A stretch of 64,000 nucleotides of DNA from Arthrobacter sp. OV608 (lineage in GTDB: Bacteria > Actinomycetota > Actinomycetes > Actinomycetales > Micrococcaceae): assembly GCA_900110595.1 (NCBI GenBank), contig FOEZ01000017.1, positions 19,987 to 83,986 on the forward strand, written 5' to 3'. Each line of letters opens with the position of its first letter. Position 1 is the stretch's first letter. Positions 1 to 7,443 of this stretch are shown one piece after another. A program made the position numbers and the translations under genes. A model generated the notes under the pieces. The model was not told where the DNA came from. It saw only the letters and a list, made by a program, of their open reading frames with translations, and ran no database searches.

Positions 1-1012
1 CGGCCACCACGATGTTGTCCCCCGAGAGGATGCTTGCGGCATCACCGTCGGACTTGGACTTCGTCTCGCCCGGCGCGATGGTCGGCATCAGGGCGTACTC
101 GTATTTTCCGGCGATCTCCGATTTATCCAGCGTTGGTATCGAGCTGGAAGTGGTCATCATGAGGTAGCCCGCCTTGCCGCTGGCAAAGGCTGCCACGGCA
201 TTGCTGTTGCTCCAGCCTACTGATGCGGGGTCAACCACTTTGTCTTCTGTGAGCCAGCCAAAGTACGTCTGGTAGGCCTTCTTGACTGTGGGATCGTCCA
301 ACTTGAACTTGTTGCCGTCCACTAAGGGGTTGCCGGCCTGGACGGACATCGCCCAGATGAACTTCCAGGGGTCGAAGTTGTCCTTGTAGCCGGTGGCGAT
401 GCCGAAGGTGCCGTCTTTGGTCATCTTCTTTGCCTGCTCCGCGAGCTCATCCCAGCTGGTGGCGGGCTTGTCGATTCCGGCGGCTGCCAGAAGGTCCTTG
501 TTGTAGGCCATGACGAACGGGCGGCTGACGAAGGGAATGCCGGCCTGGTGGTCCGCATCGGGGCCGGAGATACCCAGCGTGGCGGGATTGAAGCGGTCCT
601 TGCCACCCACCTTCTTCCAGTCATCGTCCGAAAGGGTGACGAAAGCTTTCGTGGCATAGGCGGTAGGAGTGAAGGTGGTACCGAGGCTGTAGACGTCCGG
701 GCCCTGCCCCGAGACAACCGAGGTCTGGATACGGGTGAGCTCATCGTTGGCGGAGGCGAAAGTTTCAAACTTTACGTCGGCTCCGGTTTCAGCCTTGAAT
801 TTTGCCGCGATGTCGGCCTGCCACTGCTTCTGCTGTTCCGGATACTGGCTCAGAACGTTCACCAGGACGTTCAGGGTTTTGCCCGTTCCGTCCACTTTTC
901 CGTCGGCGCTGGTGGAGCTGTCAGTGGACCCTGAGCCGCCGCCGCAACCGGTCAAAGCCAATGCCGCAGCCGTAACGATTGCCGCGAGCCCGGAAGATGA
1001 TCTAAACCTCAT
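1..1012 (-). CDS. ABC sugar-transporter substrate-binding lipoprotein (3' part cut by window)
   Basis: Family 1 extracellular solute-binding protein, expected to capture a sugar outside the membrane and pass it to an ABC permease. Translating back from the ATG at 1012 gives 337 uninterrupted codons to the window edge. A signal peptide ends in a lipobox (LALTGC, Cys23), followed by a Gly/Ser linker. The body has features common in this family, such as residues SGQGPDVYSLG and YNKDLLAAAGIDKP-type segments. The permease genes would lie to the left of the window. It is divergent from a LacI regulator, with operator-like inverted repeats between them, so sugar-responsive repression is inferred. 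The substrate cannot be read from sequence. Confidence 0.87.
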   Translation of the reverse strand, partial: MRFRSSSGLAAIVTAAALALTGCGGGSGSTDSSTSADGKVDGTGKTLNVLVNVLSQYPEQQKQWQADIAAKFKAETGADVKFETFASANDELTRIQTSVVSGQGPDVYSLGTTFTPTAYATKAFVTLSDDDWKKVGGKDRFNPATLGISGPDADHQAGIPFVSRPFVMAYNKDLLAAAGIDKPATSWDELAEQAKKMTKDGTFGIATGYKDNFDPWKFIWAMSVQAGNPLVDGNKFKLDDPTVKKAYQTYFGWLTEDKVVDPASVGWSNSNAVAAFASGKAGYLMMTTSSSIPTLDKSEIAGKYEYALMPTIAPGETKSKSDGDAASILSGDNIVVA

Positions 1013-1100
1013 TGTTTTCTCCTCTTTGGAAACCCGCATGGCCACAACGTCTAGTGGCGGACATCCCTGCAGGCGATTCGAAATTCAGTCTAGGAAGAGG

Positions 1101-1140
1101 GCAACAGTTGCGGCAAGCGGTTGCCAAAAGTTGCCAAAAG
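1101..1140. promoter_or_regulatory. Candidate LacI-family operator cluster
   Basis: The divergent spacer between the binding-protein gene and the LacI gene holds GCAAC-A-GTTGC (1101-1111), then GGCAA-N4-TTGCC (1112-1125), then a tandem TTGCCAAAAG repeat (1121-1140). Short inverted repeats with a GCAA/TTGC core suit a LacI/GalR dimer. Assignment to the adjacent regulator is inference. Confidence 0.5.
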
Positions 1141-1222
1141 ATGTTTTGATGAAGTCACGTCCTCCCTATGGACGTCGATCTCTAGTTTCATCGGCCGGCT
1201 GCCCGGCGCGAAAGGAATGGCC

Positions 1223-2266
1223 ATGGTGACACCCGGATCAGGGGGCGAGCCGAGAGAAGGGAGCGCGGTTCCGGAACGCATGCCAACCATCCGCGACGTC
1301 GCCCTGCTGGCAGGAGTAGCCACATCAACGGTTTCCCGCGCGCTCTCCAAGCCGGAACGGGTGAACCGCCATACCCGGGAACGGATTGAAGCAGCAGCAG
1401 CACAGCTGAACTACGTGCCCAGCTCACAGGCGCAGGGCCTCAGCTCGGGCCGCACCAACGCCGTCGCCGTCCTCGTGCCGGACATTACCAACCCGTTCTA
1501 CTTCGACATCATTCGCGGCACCCAGCACCAACTCAAGGCCGCGGGATACACACAGCTCCTTGTGGACACAGAAGAGTCCAGCGAGATGGAACTTGAGGCA
1601 CTGCACAAGATGCGACGGTCCGCAGACGGCTTCATCCTCGCGGCCTCCCGTTTGACGGACACGCAACTGGCCGAGGTTTCCGGGATCCAGCCGGTGGTAA
1701 CCATCAACCGGGCATCAGCCAGCACTCCCACAGTTGTTATTGACACCCCGTCCGCCGTTGTACAGGCCCTGGAGCACTTGGCTTCGTTGGGTCATCACCG
1801 CGTTTGCTACGTCAGCGGTCCGCCCACCTCCTGGTCCAACCGGGCACGCTGGAATGTCTTCGAGGAGGAGTCATCCAAACGCGGCCTGGAAGTCCATCAC
1901 ATCGGCCCATTTACTCCCAAGACAACATCGGGCGCGGCGGCGGCGGATGCGGCGGCACGAACCGGCGCCACGGCATGCATCGTATTCAACGACCTCCTGG
2001 CGATTGGAATGCTCCAAAGGCTTCGCGAGCGCGGAATCCGCGTGCCTGAGGACATGAGCATCGTTGGGTCGGATGACATTTTCGGCGCTGATTTCTGCAA
2101 CCCGCCGCTAACCACCATCGCCAGCCCCATCGAACAGGCAGGGCGGGTGGCTGTCTCCATGCTTCTTTCCCAGCTGAATCCTGTTCCCGGCCGCTCCAGC
2201 CGCCAGCTGGCGGTTATGCCTACGCACCTGACCATCCGCGCCTCCACGGGTCCTGCGCCGGCGTAG
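1223..2266 (+). CDS. LacI-family transcriptional regulator
   Basis: DNA-binding repressor with an N-terminal LacI helix-turn-helix (MPTIRDVALLAGVATSTVSR, from about residue 20) and a periplasmic-binding-protein-like effector domain. The effector domain ends with the family's characteristic C-terminal segment GSDDIFGADFCNPPLTTI. Start choice: ATG 1223 has AAAGGA six bases upstream. ATG 1280 would begin directly at the helix-turn-helix but lacks a well-placed ribosome site. The gene is divergent from the sugar-binding lipoprotein gene, which it probably controls along with itself. The effector is unknown. Confidence 0.9.
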   Translation: MVTPGSGGEPREGSAVPERMPTIRDVALLAGVATSTVSRALSKPERVNRHTRERIEAAAAQLNYVPSSQAQGLSSGRTNAVAVLVPDITNPFYFDIIRGTQHQLKAAGYTQLLVDTEESSEMELEALHKMRRSADGFILAASRLTDTQLAEVSGIQPVVTINRASASTPTVVIDTPSAVVQALEHLASLGHHRVCYVSGPPTSWSNRARWNVFEEESSKRGLEVHHIGPFTPKTTSGAAAADAAARTGATACIVFNDLLAIGMLQRLRERGIRVPEDMSIVGSDDIFGADFCNPPLTTIASPIEQAGRVAVSMLLSQLNPVPGRSSRQLAVMPTHLTIRASTGPAPA

Positions 2267-2305
2267 GCCTGACGGGACAATCAAGATCAGAGGCACTAAG
2301 CAGAA

Positions 2306-2332
2306 AGCCCCGGCGGCGCTGCCGCCGGGGCT
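2306..2332. terminator. Strong hairpin between convergent genes
   Basis: Perfect 12-bp GC-rich stem (2306-2317 with 2321-2332) and a 3-nt loop, between the ends of the LacI gene (+) and the next gene (-). No clear T tract follows. It probably serves both directions. Confidence 0.7.
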
Positions 2333-2351
2333 CCCCCGGGAATGACTGCTG

Positions 2352-2696
2352 CTAGAGCCGGTCCGTCTTGTCGTCGCCCTTGTGGGTTGCCCCGCGCAGG
2401 TTCTCCTGGACCTTGCCGAACAGGTCCTTGATGGTGGACTCGGCGTTGGAGATAACGTCCACCGGCACATACACGTCATGGTTGAGCGGCAGGTCGTATT
2501 CGTCCTTCAGGTGCGTGCCGTTTCCCACCCCAGTCAGGGACAGGTAAACCATGGCCTCGGTGCGGGCGATTCCGGCAAGCTTGCCAAAAACCACCGTGAA
2601 TTCGTTGGGCTGGAAGCTGATGGTCTGGCCGATATGGCTGCGGCCAAGTTCACCAGCGGGAACAACCTTTTCCGACTGGCTTCCGGTGTATTCCAT
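2352..2696 (-). CDS. Conserved-looking hypothetical protein, 114 aa
   Basis: Not recognised. It is a soluble acidic protein with no signal peptide or membrane segment. It has an alternating hydrophobic/polar pattern (residues such as FTVVFGKLAGIARTEAMVYL) and a charged tail, GDDKTDRL. GAGGAG sits five bases before the ATG, so the start is well supported. It ends just past a terminator hairpin, convergent with the LacI gene, and stands alone. Codon use matches its neighbours. No function is proposed. Confidence 0.75.
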   Translation of the reverse strand: MEYTGSQSEKVVPAGELGRSHIGQTISFQPNEFTVVFGKLAGIARTEAMVYLSLTGVGNGTHLKDEYDLPLNHDVYVPVDVISNAESTIKDLFGKVQENLRGATHKGDDKTDRL

Positions 2697-2856
2697 AACT
2701 ACTCCTCAGGTCGGGCGGGCATCTACGCCTGCAGTCTAGCCTCGCCCCGATCGCCCGGTACACCTCCCTGCCCCGGCACATCCCGCCGACAACGTGTTGG
2801 TGCGGTGCACAAACCTGCGCCGTCCTGCGTGGCCAGTCCTCCATTGAATACCGCCC

Positions 2857-2888
2857 TGCCGGCCCGTTTTGATGGAGGAGGGCCGGCA
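2857..2888. repeat. Inverted repeat upstream of small gene
   Basis: TGCCGGCCC (2857-2865) pairs perfectly with GGGCCGGCA (2880-2888) across a 14-nt spacer. It lies in the 238-bp gene-free stretch between the 2696 start and the small gene at 2935. The purine-rich ATGGAGGAGGG sequence lies in the loop and right arm. It could be a terminator, operator or leader structure. The rest of this spacer shows nothing distinct. Confidence 0.4.
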
Positions 2889-2934
2889 TCATCCGTTCCC
2901 CAAATCCTCAACCAAAGAAAGCAGCGTGGCTTCG

Positions 2935-3144
2935 ATGACGAATCGCGTCAAAGGTCCCGGCCTCTGGGAAGACGTACGAGTGGGCGACCCCGTGGAACTG
3001 AGCAGGAACGGCCGGGCAGCCTACGCAGGCCTGGTGGATGACCGCACTGCCGACGGAGACGTGGTGTGGGTCAGAACCCCCGTGGGAGGCCGCCGCCTTT
3101 TCCACATCTCCGACGGCTACGAGCTGGCAGTCACCGCCTCCTGA
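2935..3144 (+). CDS. Small hypothetical protein, 69 aa
   Basis: Not recognised. It is predicted to be a compact beta-rich protein (WEDVRVGDPVELSRNG, then GDVVWVRTPVGGRRLF), which resembles an SH3/KOW-like barrel, though that is only an impression. I chose ATG 2935. A GTG at 2926 is also in frame, and neither has a strong ribosome site. It lies 70 bp before the nitronate monooxygenase on the same strand. Confidence 0.6.
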   Translation: MTNRVKGPGLWEDVRVGDPVELSRNGRAAYAGLVDDRTADGDVVWVRTPVGGRRLFHISDGYELAVTAS

Positions 3145-3214
3145 CGGGCTTGGGCGCAATGCCGCAAGCTGCAAGACTGGGTCCAACGCCTCAGTAGAAC
3201 CACCAGGAGCTGCC

Positions 3215-4276
3215 ATGACCGCGCATCACCCAGCCGAGAGTTCCAACCGCTTCACCAGCCTCCTGGGCATCGACGTTCCGGTGGTGCTTGGCCCCTTCGG
3301 CGGTGTCTCCTCAGTGGCGCTCACCGCCGCAGTGAGCGAGGGCGGCGGGCTGGGTTCGTTCGGGCTCTACGGGTACGACGCCGCTGCCATCCATAAGACC
3401 GCAGCCCAACTTCGCGAGGCGACAGCCAAGCCGTTCGCCTTGAATCTTTGGGTGCCCACCGGGAGCGAAATCGACGCCCTCCCGACCGAGGATTTCGAAC
3501 GCTACACCGCCACGCTGAAACCCTACTTTGACGAGCTCGGCCTTCCCTACCCTGAGATGCCGGACCGGTACATGCCGGATCACGGCGAGCAGGTGGAGGC
3601 CGCACTCGAGGCGCGTCCCGCCGTCGTCAGTTTTGTCTTTGGTGTTCCTGGCGCCGACGTCGTGGAGGAGGCGCACCGCCGCGGCATCAAGGTGGTGGGC
3701 ACCGCTACCACCGTCGCCGAGGCGGTGGCGCTGGAGGCAGGAGGCGTTGATGCGGTGGTGGCCACCGGGATGGAGGCCGGCGGCCACCGGGTGTCCTTCC
3801 TGAAGCCCGCCGAAGAATCGCTGGTGGGTACGTTTGCCCTGGTCCCGCAGGTGGCCGACGCCGTGTCCGTTCCGGTCATCGCGGCGGGCGGCATTGCGGA
3901 CCGCCGCGGTTTCGCTGCCGCCATGGCACTGGGCGCTGATGCCGTGCAGGTGGGAACGGCTTTCCTGGCCACCCGTGAATCCGCCGCCGTGCCCGCCTAC
4001 CGGGAGGTCCTGCACGGCCCCGCCGCTGCCCACACTGTGTTGACCCGCGCCCTCAGCGGCCGGCTGGCCCGTGGCATTCCCAACCGGATCATTGCTGAGC
4101 TTGAAGAATCCGGCGAAGTGGCCCCTTTCCCGGTGCAGAACTGGCTGACGGGGCGGTTCCGTCCGCAGGCCGCCGCCCGGGGAAACACGGACCTGATGTC
4201 CCTGTGGGCCGGCCAGTCGGCGCCGCTGCTCCGGCACCACACCGCAGCAGAGGTCCTCGCCGAACTGCTGGCCTGA
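3215..4276 (+). CDS. Nitronate monooxygenase family FMN protein
   Basis: FMN-dependent TIM-barrel enzyme of the 2-nitropropane dioxygenase/nitronate monooxygenase family, which oxidises toxic alkyl nitronates such as propionate-3-nitronate. Visible motifs are an N-terminal PVVLGPFGGVSS, the class I signature EAGGH at residues 187-191 (His191 is the expected catalytic base), and the phosphate-binding GGIADRRGFAAAMALGADAV. At 353 aa its length is typical. AGGAG lies five bases before the ATG. A longer upstream reading is unlikely because it would overlap the small gene at 2935. The real substrate in this subfamily is often unknown. Confidence 0.88.
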   Translation: MTAHHPAESSNRFTSLLGIDVPVVLGPFGGVSSVALTAAVSEGGGLGSFGLYGYDAAAIHKTAAQLREATAKPFALNLWVPTGSEIDALPTEDFERYTATLKPYFDELGLPYPEMPDRYMPDHGEQVEAALEARPAVVSFVFGVPGADVVEEAHRRGIKVVGTATTVAEAVALEAGGVDAVVATGMEAGGHRVSFLKPAEESLVGTFALVPQVADAVSVPVIAAGGIADRRGFAAAMALGADAVQVGTAFLATRESAAVPAYREVLHGPAAAHTVLTRALSGRLARGIPNRIIAELEESGEVAPFPVQNWLTGRFRPQAAARGNTDLMSLWAGQSAPLLRHHTAAEVLAELLA

Positions 4277-4436
4277 GCCTGAGCGGGCCGGCCGCCTTAG
4301 GTTGCAGCCAGATGCTGTTCCCGGACCGCGTGCCCCATCCACCATCAGCCGGACACCGAATCACCGGTAGAATCTGAACGATATCTGACCGGCGCCGCCT
4401 GCCCGCGCCTGGTTCCGGCACCGGAAGGGATGATCC

Positions 4437-5060
4437 GTGCGAACACAGCGCCCGCGCGCGCCCTTCCACTTCCTCCGTACGTCCGCGATGGCCACTGTCA
4501 TCCTGGCGCTTGCCTCAGGCGCCCACCTTGCCGGCGGCGGGGAACTGCCGGCCCCGGCCATCCTGCTGGCGGTGCTGGCACTGACCACGCTCGGCAGCAC
4601 CGCTGCCACGCGCCTGAGGTTGGGGTTTCCAGCCATGGCCGGACTGCTGGGCGGCGGACAGCTGGGCCTGCACGAAGTGTTTACTGCCTTTGGTACTCCG
4701 GGCGCCGCGGCGGCGGGAGCACCCGCCCTTCACGCCGGACACCTCGCCGGCGCGGATGTACTTCCCGCGGCGTTGGGCCACGCCCATGCCGCGGAACCTG
4801 CGTCCGGGCCCCTGATGCTTGCCGCACACGCCGTGGCAACGCTCGTTTGCGCGCTCCTGCTGGCAAAGGGCGAGGAGGCCCTGTGGGCACTCGCGGCCTG
4901 GCTGCGGCCCCTGGCGGCCCTCCCCCGTGCGATAGCGCCCGACGCCGTTCCACCGGCTTTCGCTTCCTTTCCCACCGCTGCTGCGCCACGGCCACCCTGG
5001 CGGAACCTGCGGCAAGACAGCCGGCGCGGTCCGCCGCCCGGCGTCGTACTTTCCCGCTAG
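4437..5060 (+). CDS. Putative polytopic membrane protein with His-containing loop, upstream of YcnI
   Basis: This 207-aa protein begins at GTG 4437 with GGAAGGGA six bases before it. I see three or four hydrophobic segments (about 18-38, 40-55, 60-75 and 125-145) and a proline/arginine-rich cytoplasmic tail. Residues 97-117 form a loop carrying several His (HAGHLAGADVLPAALGHAH). Its position 98 bp before the ycnI-like copper gene suggests a role in metal handling, but that is inference from context. I cannot assign a family. Confidence 0.65.
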   Translation: MRTQRPRAPFHFLRTSAMATVILALASGAHLAGGGELPAPAILLAVLALTTLGSTAATRLRLGFPAMAGLLGGGQLGLHEVFTAFGTPGAAAAGAPALHAGHLAGADVLPAALGHAHAAEPASGPLMLAAHAVATLVCALLLAKGEEALWALAAWLRPLAALPRAIAPDAVPPAFASFPTAAAPRPPWRNLRQDSRRGPPPGVVLSR

Positions 5061-5158
5061 AACCGCCCCGCACTCCCGGCGGCGGCACCCCATACTTTTG
5101 CGCGCCATGCTCCTATTCCTGTTCCTGACGGGACGGCGCGCGCCGGAAAGGCAACACC

Positions 5159-5914
5159 ATGAACACCTCAGCACTTCGCCGCACCTTGCAGACAGCCGCC
5201 GCCACCGGAGGCGCTGCAGCCCTGCTGCTCGCCGTAGCTGGCGGTGCCTCGGCCCACGTCGGCGTGACGCCGGACAAGACCGATGCCAACTCGTACGCCC
5301 TGCTCACCTTCGGAATCCCGCACGGCTGCGACACCTCAAGCACCACCAAGGTGGCCATCACGCTGCCGCAGGAACTCAACGATGCCCAGCCCACGGTCAA
5401 TCCCAACTGGACCGTGGAAAAGGTCACCGAACAACTCGCCGAGCCGAAGAAGCTGCCCGACGGCACCTCCATTACCAAGCGGACCAGCCAGATTGTCTAC
5501 ACCGCCAAAGCGCCCCTGGCCCACGAGCTCCGGGATGCCCTGGTGCTCTCCGTGAAGCTCCCTGACGCTGCCGGCAGCACGCTGTACTTCCCCACCCTCC
5601 AAAGCTGCGAAACCGGGCAGACGGACTGGTCGGAGATCGCGAAAGACGGCCAGGACCCGCACGCCCTGAAGGCGCCGGCGCCCTCGATTACGGTCACCCC
5701 GGCAGCGGGCGCAGGACACAGCGAAGCCGCCACTGCCTCGGATTCGCACTCCAGCGCCGCCTCCACCGCGGAAGCCCTGGTGACGGACAGCGGGGCCGAT
5801 GCCCGGAGCTGGGCGGGCCTGGCCGCGGGCATCGGCGGCCTGGTTCTCGGCGGCGTTGCATTCTTCCGCAGCGGCGCCAGGAGCAAGACCTCCGCCGACC
5901 CGGCCGCCAAGTAA
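5159..5914 (+). CDS. YcnI family (DUF1775) copper-associated membrane protein
   Basis: DUF1775/YcnI proteins bind copper outside the cell through a histidine at the mature N terminus and are often encoded with CopC/CopD. Here a signal peptide ends ...GASA and the mature protein would start at His33 (HVGVTPDKTD), which fits that mode. The conserved Trp is in NPNWTVEKV. The domain fills residues 33-180. A Ser/Ala linker and one C-terminal membrane anchor (about 217-237, AGLAAGIGGLVLGGVAFF) follow. GGAAAGG precedes the ATG by seven bases. It probably forms a unit with the preceding membrane protein. Confidence 0.88.
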   Translation: MNTSALRRTLQTAAATGGAAALLLAVAGGASAHVGVTPDKTDANSYALLTFGIPHGCDTSSTTKVAITLPQELNDAQPTVNPNWTVEKVTEQLAEPKKLPDGTSITKRTSQIVYTAKAPLAHELRDALVLSVKLPDAAGSTLYFPTLQSCETGQTDWSEIAKDGQDPHALKAPAPSITVTPAAGAGHSEAATASDSHSSAASTAEALVTDSGADARSWAGLAAGIGGLVLGGVAFFRSGARSKTSADPAAK

Positions 5915-5928
5915 GGCAAGGGCGTTGG

Positions 5929-5953
5929 TGCCCGGATCATCACGATCCGGGCA
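5929..5953 (+). terminator. Hairpin after ycnI
   Basis: TGCCCGGATC pairs perfectly with GATCCGGGCA over a 5-nt loop, starting 15 bp past the YcnI stop codon. An AT-rich TCAAATT follows. Confidence 0.65.
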
Positions 5954-6017
5954 TCAAATTGCCGCGCCACCTCGCCGCATCGTTGACGCGGCCCACCACT
6001 GCCGCGAAGGTGGTGCC

Positions 6018-6662
6018 ATGAGGTCTCAGCGAATTTCACACGGGCTTGCCATCACGACGGCGGCAGCGGCCGCCGCACTGCTGCTCAGCGGGTGCGGCCC
6101 CAGCCAGCCGCAATCATCAACGACCCCCACTCCGGGCACCAGCTCTGCCAGCCCCGGCGCGACATCCGCGTCGCCCACCCCGTCCGGGACGCCGTCGGAC
6201 CCGCCGTCCACAACCGCTCCGGCTACCGCTCCCCCCGCAGGACCGGCGCTCTGCAAGGCCGCCGGGCTCTCTGCAGCCACGGACGCGTCCGGCGGCGGGG
6301 CTGCGGGCAGCGTCTACATGAAGCTCAACCTCACCAACACCGGTTCCGAACCCTGCCTGCTCCGGGGTTTTGCCGGCGTATCCCTGACCGCCGACGCAGC
6401 AGGCGCCCCCATCGGTGCGCCGGCCATCCGCGACGAAGCCACCGCACCCACCGACGTCCTGGTGGCACCCGGCCAGACAGGCTCGGCCGTCCTGCGCTAC
6501 ACCCAGGCCGGCAACTATCCCGATTGCGCCATGGTGGACGCCGCCGGCTACCGGATCTATCCGCCGGAAGATACGGCGTCGCTCTTCCTGCCCCAGCCCA
6601 CCAGGGCCTGCAGCAACGCGGAGATTACGCTGCTCACCATCGGAGCGTTCCAGCCGGCTTAG
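6018..6662 (+). CDS. DUF4232-type secreted lipoprotein
   Basis: A 214-aa exported lipoprotein. The signal peptide ends in a lipobox (LLSGC, Cys26), followed by a long Ser/Thr/Pro-rich linker to about residue 75. The C-terminal domain matches the pattern of actinobacterial DUF4232 proteins: an N-terminal Cys, LNLTNTGSEPCLLRGFAGV, and a late PTRACSNAEI, so two disulfides are plausible. ATG 6018 places the charged MRSQR start directly before the hydrophobic core. It is monocistronic between two hairpins. Its function is unknown. Confidence 0.82.
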   Translation: MRSQRISHGLAITTAAAAAALLLSGCGPSQPQSSTTPTPGTSSASPGATSASPTPSGTPSDPPSTTAPATAPPAGPALCKAAGLSAATDASGGGAAGSVYMKLNLTNTGSEPCLLRGFAGVSLTADAAGAPIGAPAIRDEATAPTDVLVAPGQTGSAVLRYTQAGNYPDCAMVDAAGYRIYPPEDTASLFLPQPTRACSNAEITLLTIGAFQPA

Positions 6663-6701
6663 GTCCCCGAAACAAAAGGCAAGAGCCCTCAGCACAGAGA
6701 A

Positions 6702-6737
6702 CTGAAGGCGGTCCGGCATGTGCCGGACCGCCTTCAG
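6702..6737. terminator. Bidirectional terminator hairpin
   Basis: Perfect 17-bp stem (6702-6718 with 6721-6737) and a 2-nt loop, between the convergent ends of the DUF4232 lipoprotein gene and the DUF4383 gene. Confidence 0.8.
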
Positions 6738-6754
6738 CCTGGTTTGGTTCGCGG

Positions 6755-6799
6755 GTCTTCCTAGTGGAGGTCTTCCTAGTGGAGGTCTGCCTAGTGGGC
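6755..6799. repeat. Triple 15-bp tandem repeat at a stop codon
   Basis: The unit GTCTTCCTAGTGGAG occurs at 6755-6769 and 6770-6784. A variant with two or three changes follows at 6785-6799. Each unit contains CTA, which reads as TAG on the minus strand, and the third copy supplies the real stop of the DUF4383 gene. Confidence 0.85.
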
Positions 6800-7261
6800 C
6801 GTGGTGGTTCGGCCGGCACGCGCGGTGCCGCGGGACAGCGCCACGCCCAGCCCGATCATGCCGACGCCCAGGACAAAGTGCAGCCAGTTGTCGGCGGTGT
6901 TCAGCGGGACGAAGTTCGCCGGCGTGTCATGTCCGATCAGCAGGCCGTAAAGCCAGAGAACCAGGTAGATGGCGCCACCAACGATCAGGTAGTTCCTCGA
7001 CTGTGCAGCATTCCGGGCCAAGGCGATCCCGGCGACCCCAAACAGCAGGTGGACGATGTTATGAAGAATCGACACCTGGAAAATGCCCAGCAGCAGGGCT
7101 TCAGAGTCATGGCCGGCGAAACCCAGGGATTCGTAGTTGCTGGTGATGCCCGGGATGAACCCCAGGATGCCCACCAGGAGGAACACTGCGCCCACCGCAA
7201 GGGTCGCTTTCTGGATATTAGTACGGCCCACGGTGCGACCGTTCGAACTCATACTTGTCAT
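6791..7261 (-). CDS. DUF4383 family membrane protein
   Basis: A 156-aa four-helix membrane protein of the DUF4383 type, common in actinobacteria and of unknown function. Helices lie near 20-42, 60-82, 92-110 and 122-142. Family-like segments are LVGILGFIPGIT, SILHNIVHLLFGVAGI and NWLHFVLGVGMIGLG. ATG 7261 has AGGAG five bases upstream. A GTG two codons earlier would overlap that site. The gene ends inside the 15-bp tandem repeat. It is divergent from the FAD/Rieske gene. Confidence 0.83.
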   Translation of the reverse strand: MTSMSSNGRTVGRTNIQKATLAVGAVFLLVGILGFIPGITSNYESLGFAGHDSEALLLGIFQVSILHNIVHLLFGVAGIALARNAAQSRNYLIVGGAIYLVLWLYGLLIGHDTPANFVPLNTADNWLHFVLGVGMIGLGVALSRGTARAGRTTTAH

Positions 7262-7342
7262 GATCACTCCTGCTGTTTTGTCGTTTCCGTTTACATCATG
7301 GCTGCCGGGTTGCGCCTGACCATAGACTTAAACACCGACATC

Positions 7343-7356
7343 ATAAGTATACTTAT
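7343..7356. promoter_or_regulatory. 14-bp perfect palindrome in divergent spacer
   Basis: ATAAGTATACTTAT is a perfect AT-rich palindrome in an otherwise GC-rich 182-bp spacer between the DUF4383 gene and the FAD/Rieske gene. Its centre also resembles a -10 element. It is probably an operator or shared promoter core, and the cognate regulator is unknown. Confidence 0.45.
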
Positions 7357-7443
7357 CACCTACGCCACGGATAGATCAGGGCCGGTAACAGACCCATCAC
7401 AAAAGGCCCGCCAGGGCCCGGACCAAAGGCAGGCTGAACAGGG

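Noticed and set aside
6755-6799. CRISPR-like repeats
   Set aside because: The units are 15 bp, directly abutting, without spacers. It is slippage, not a CRISPR array.
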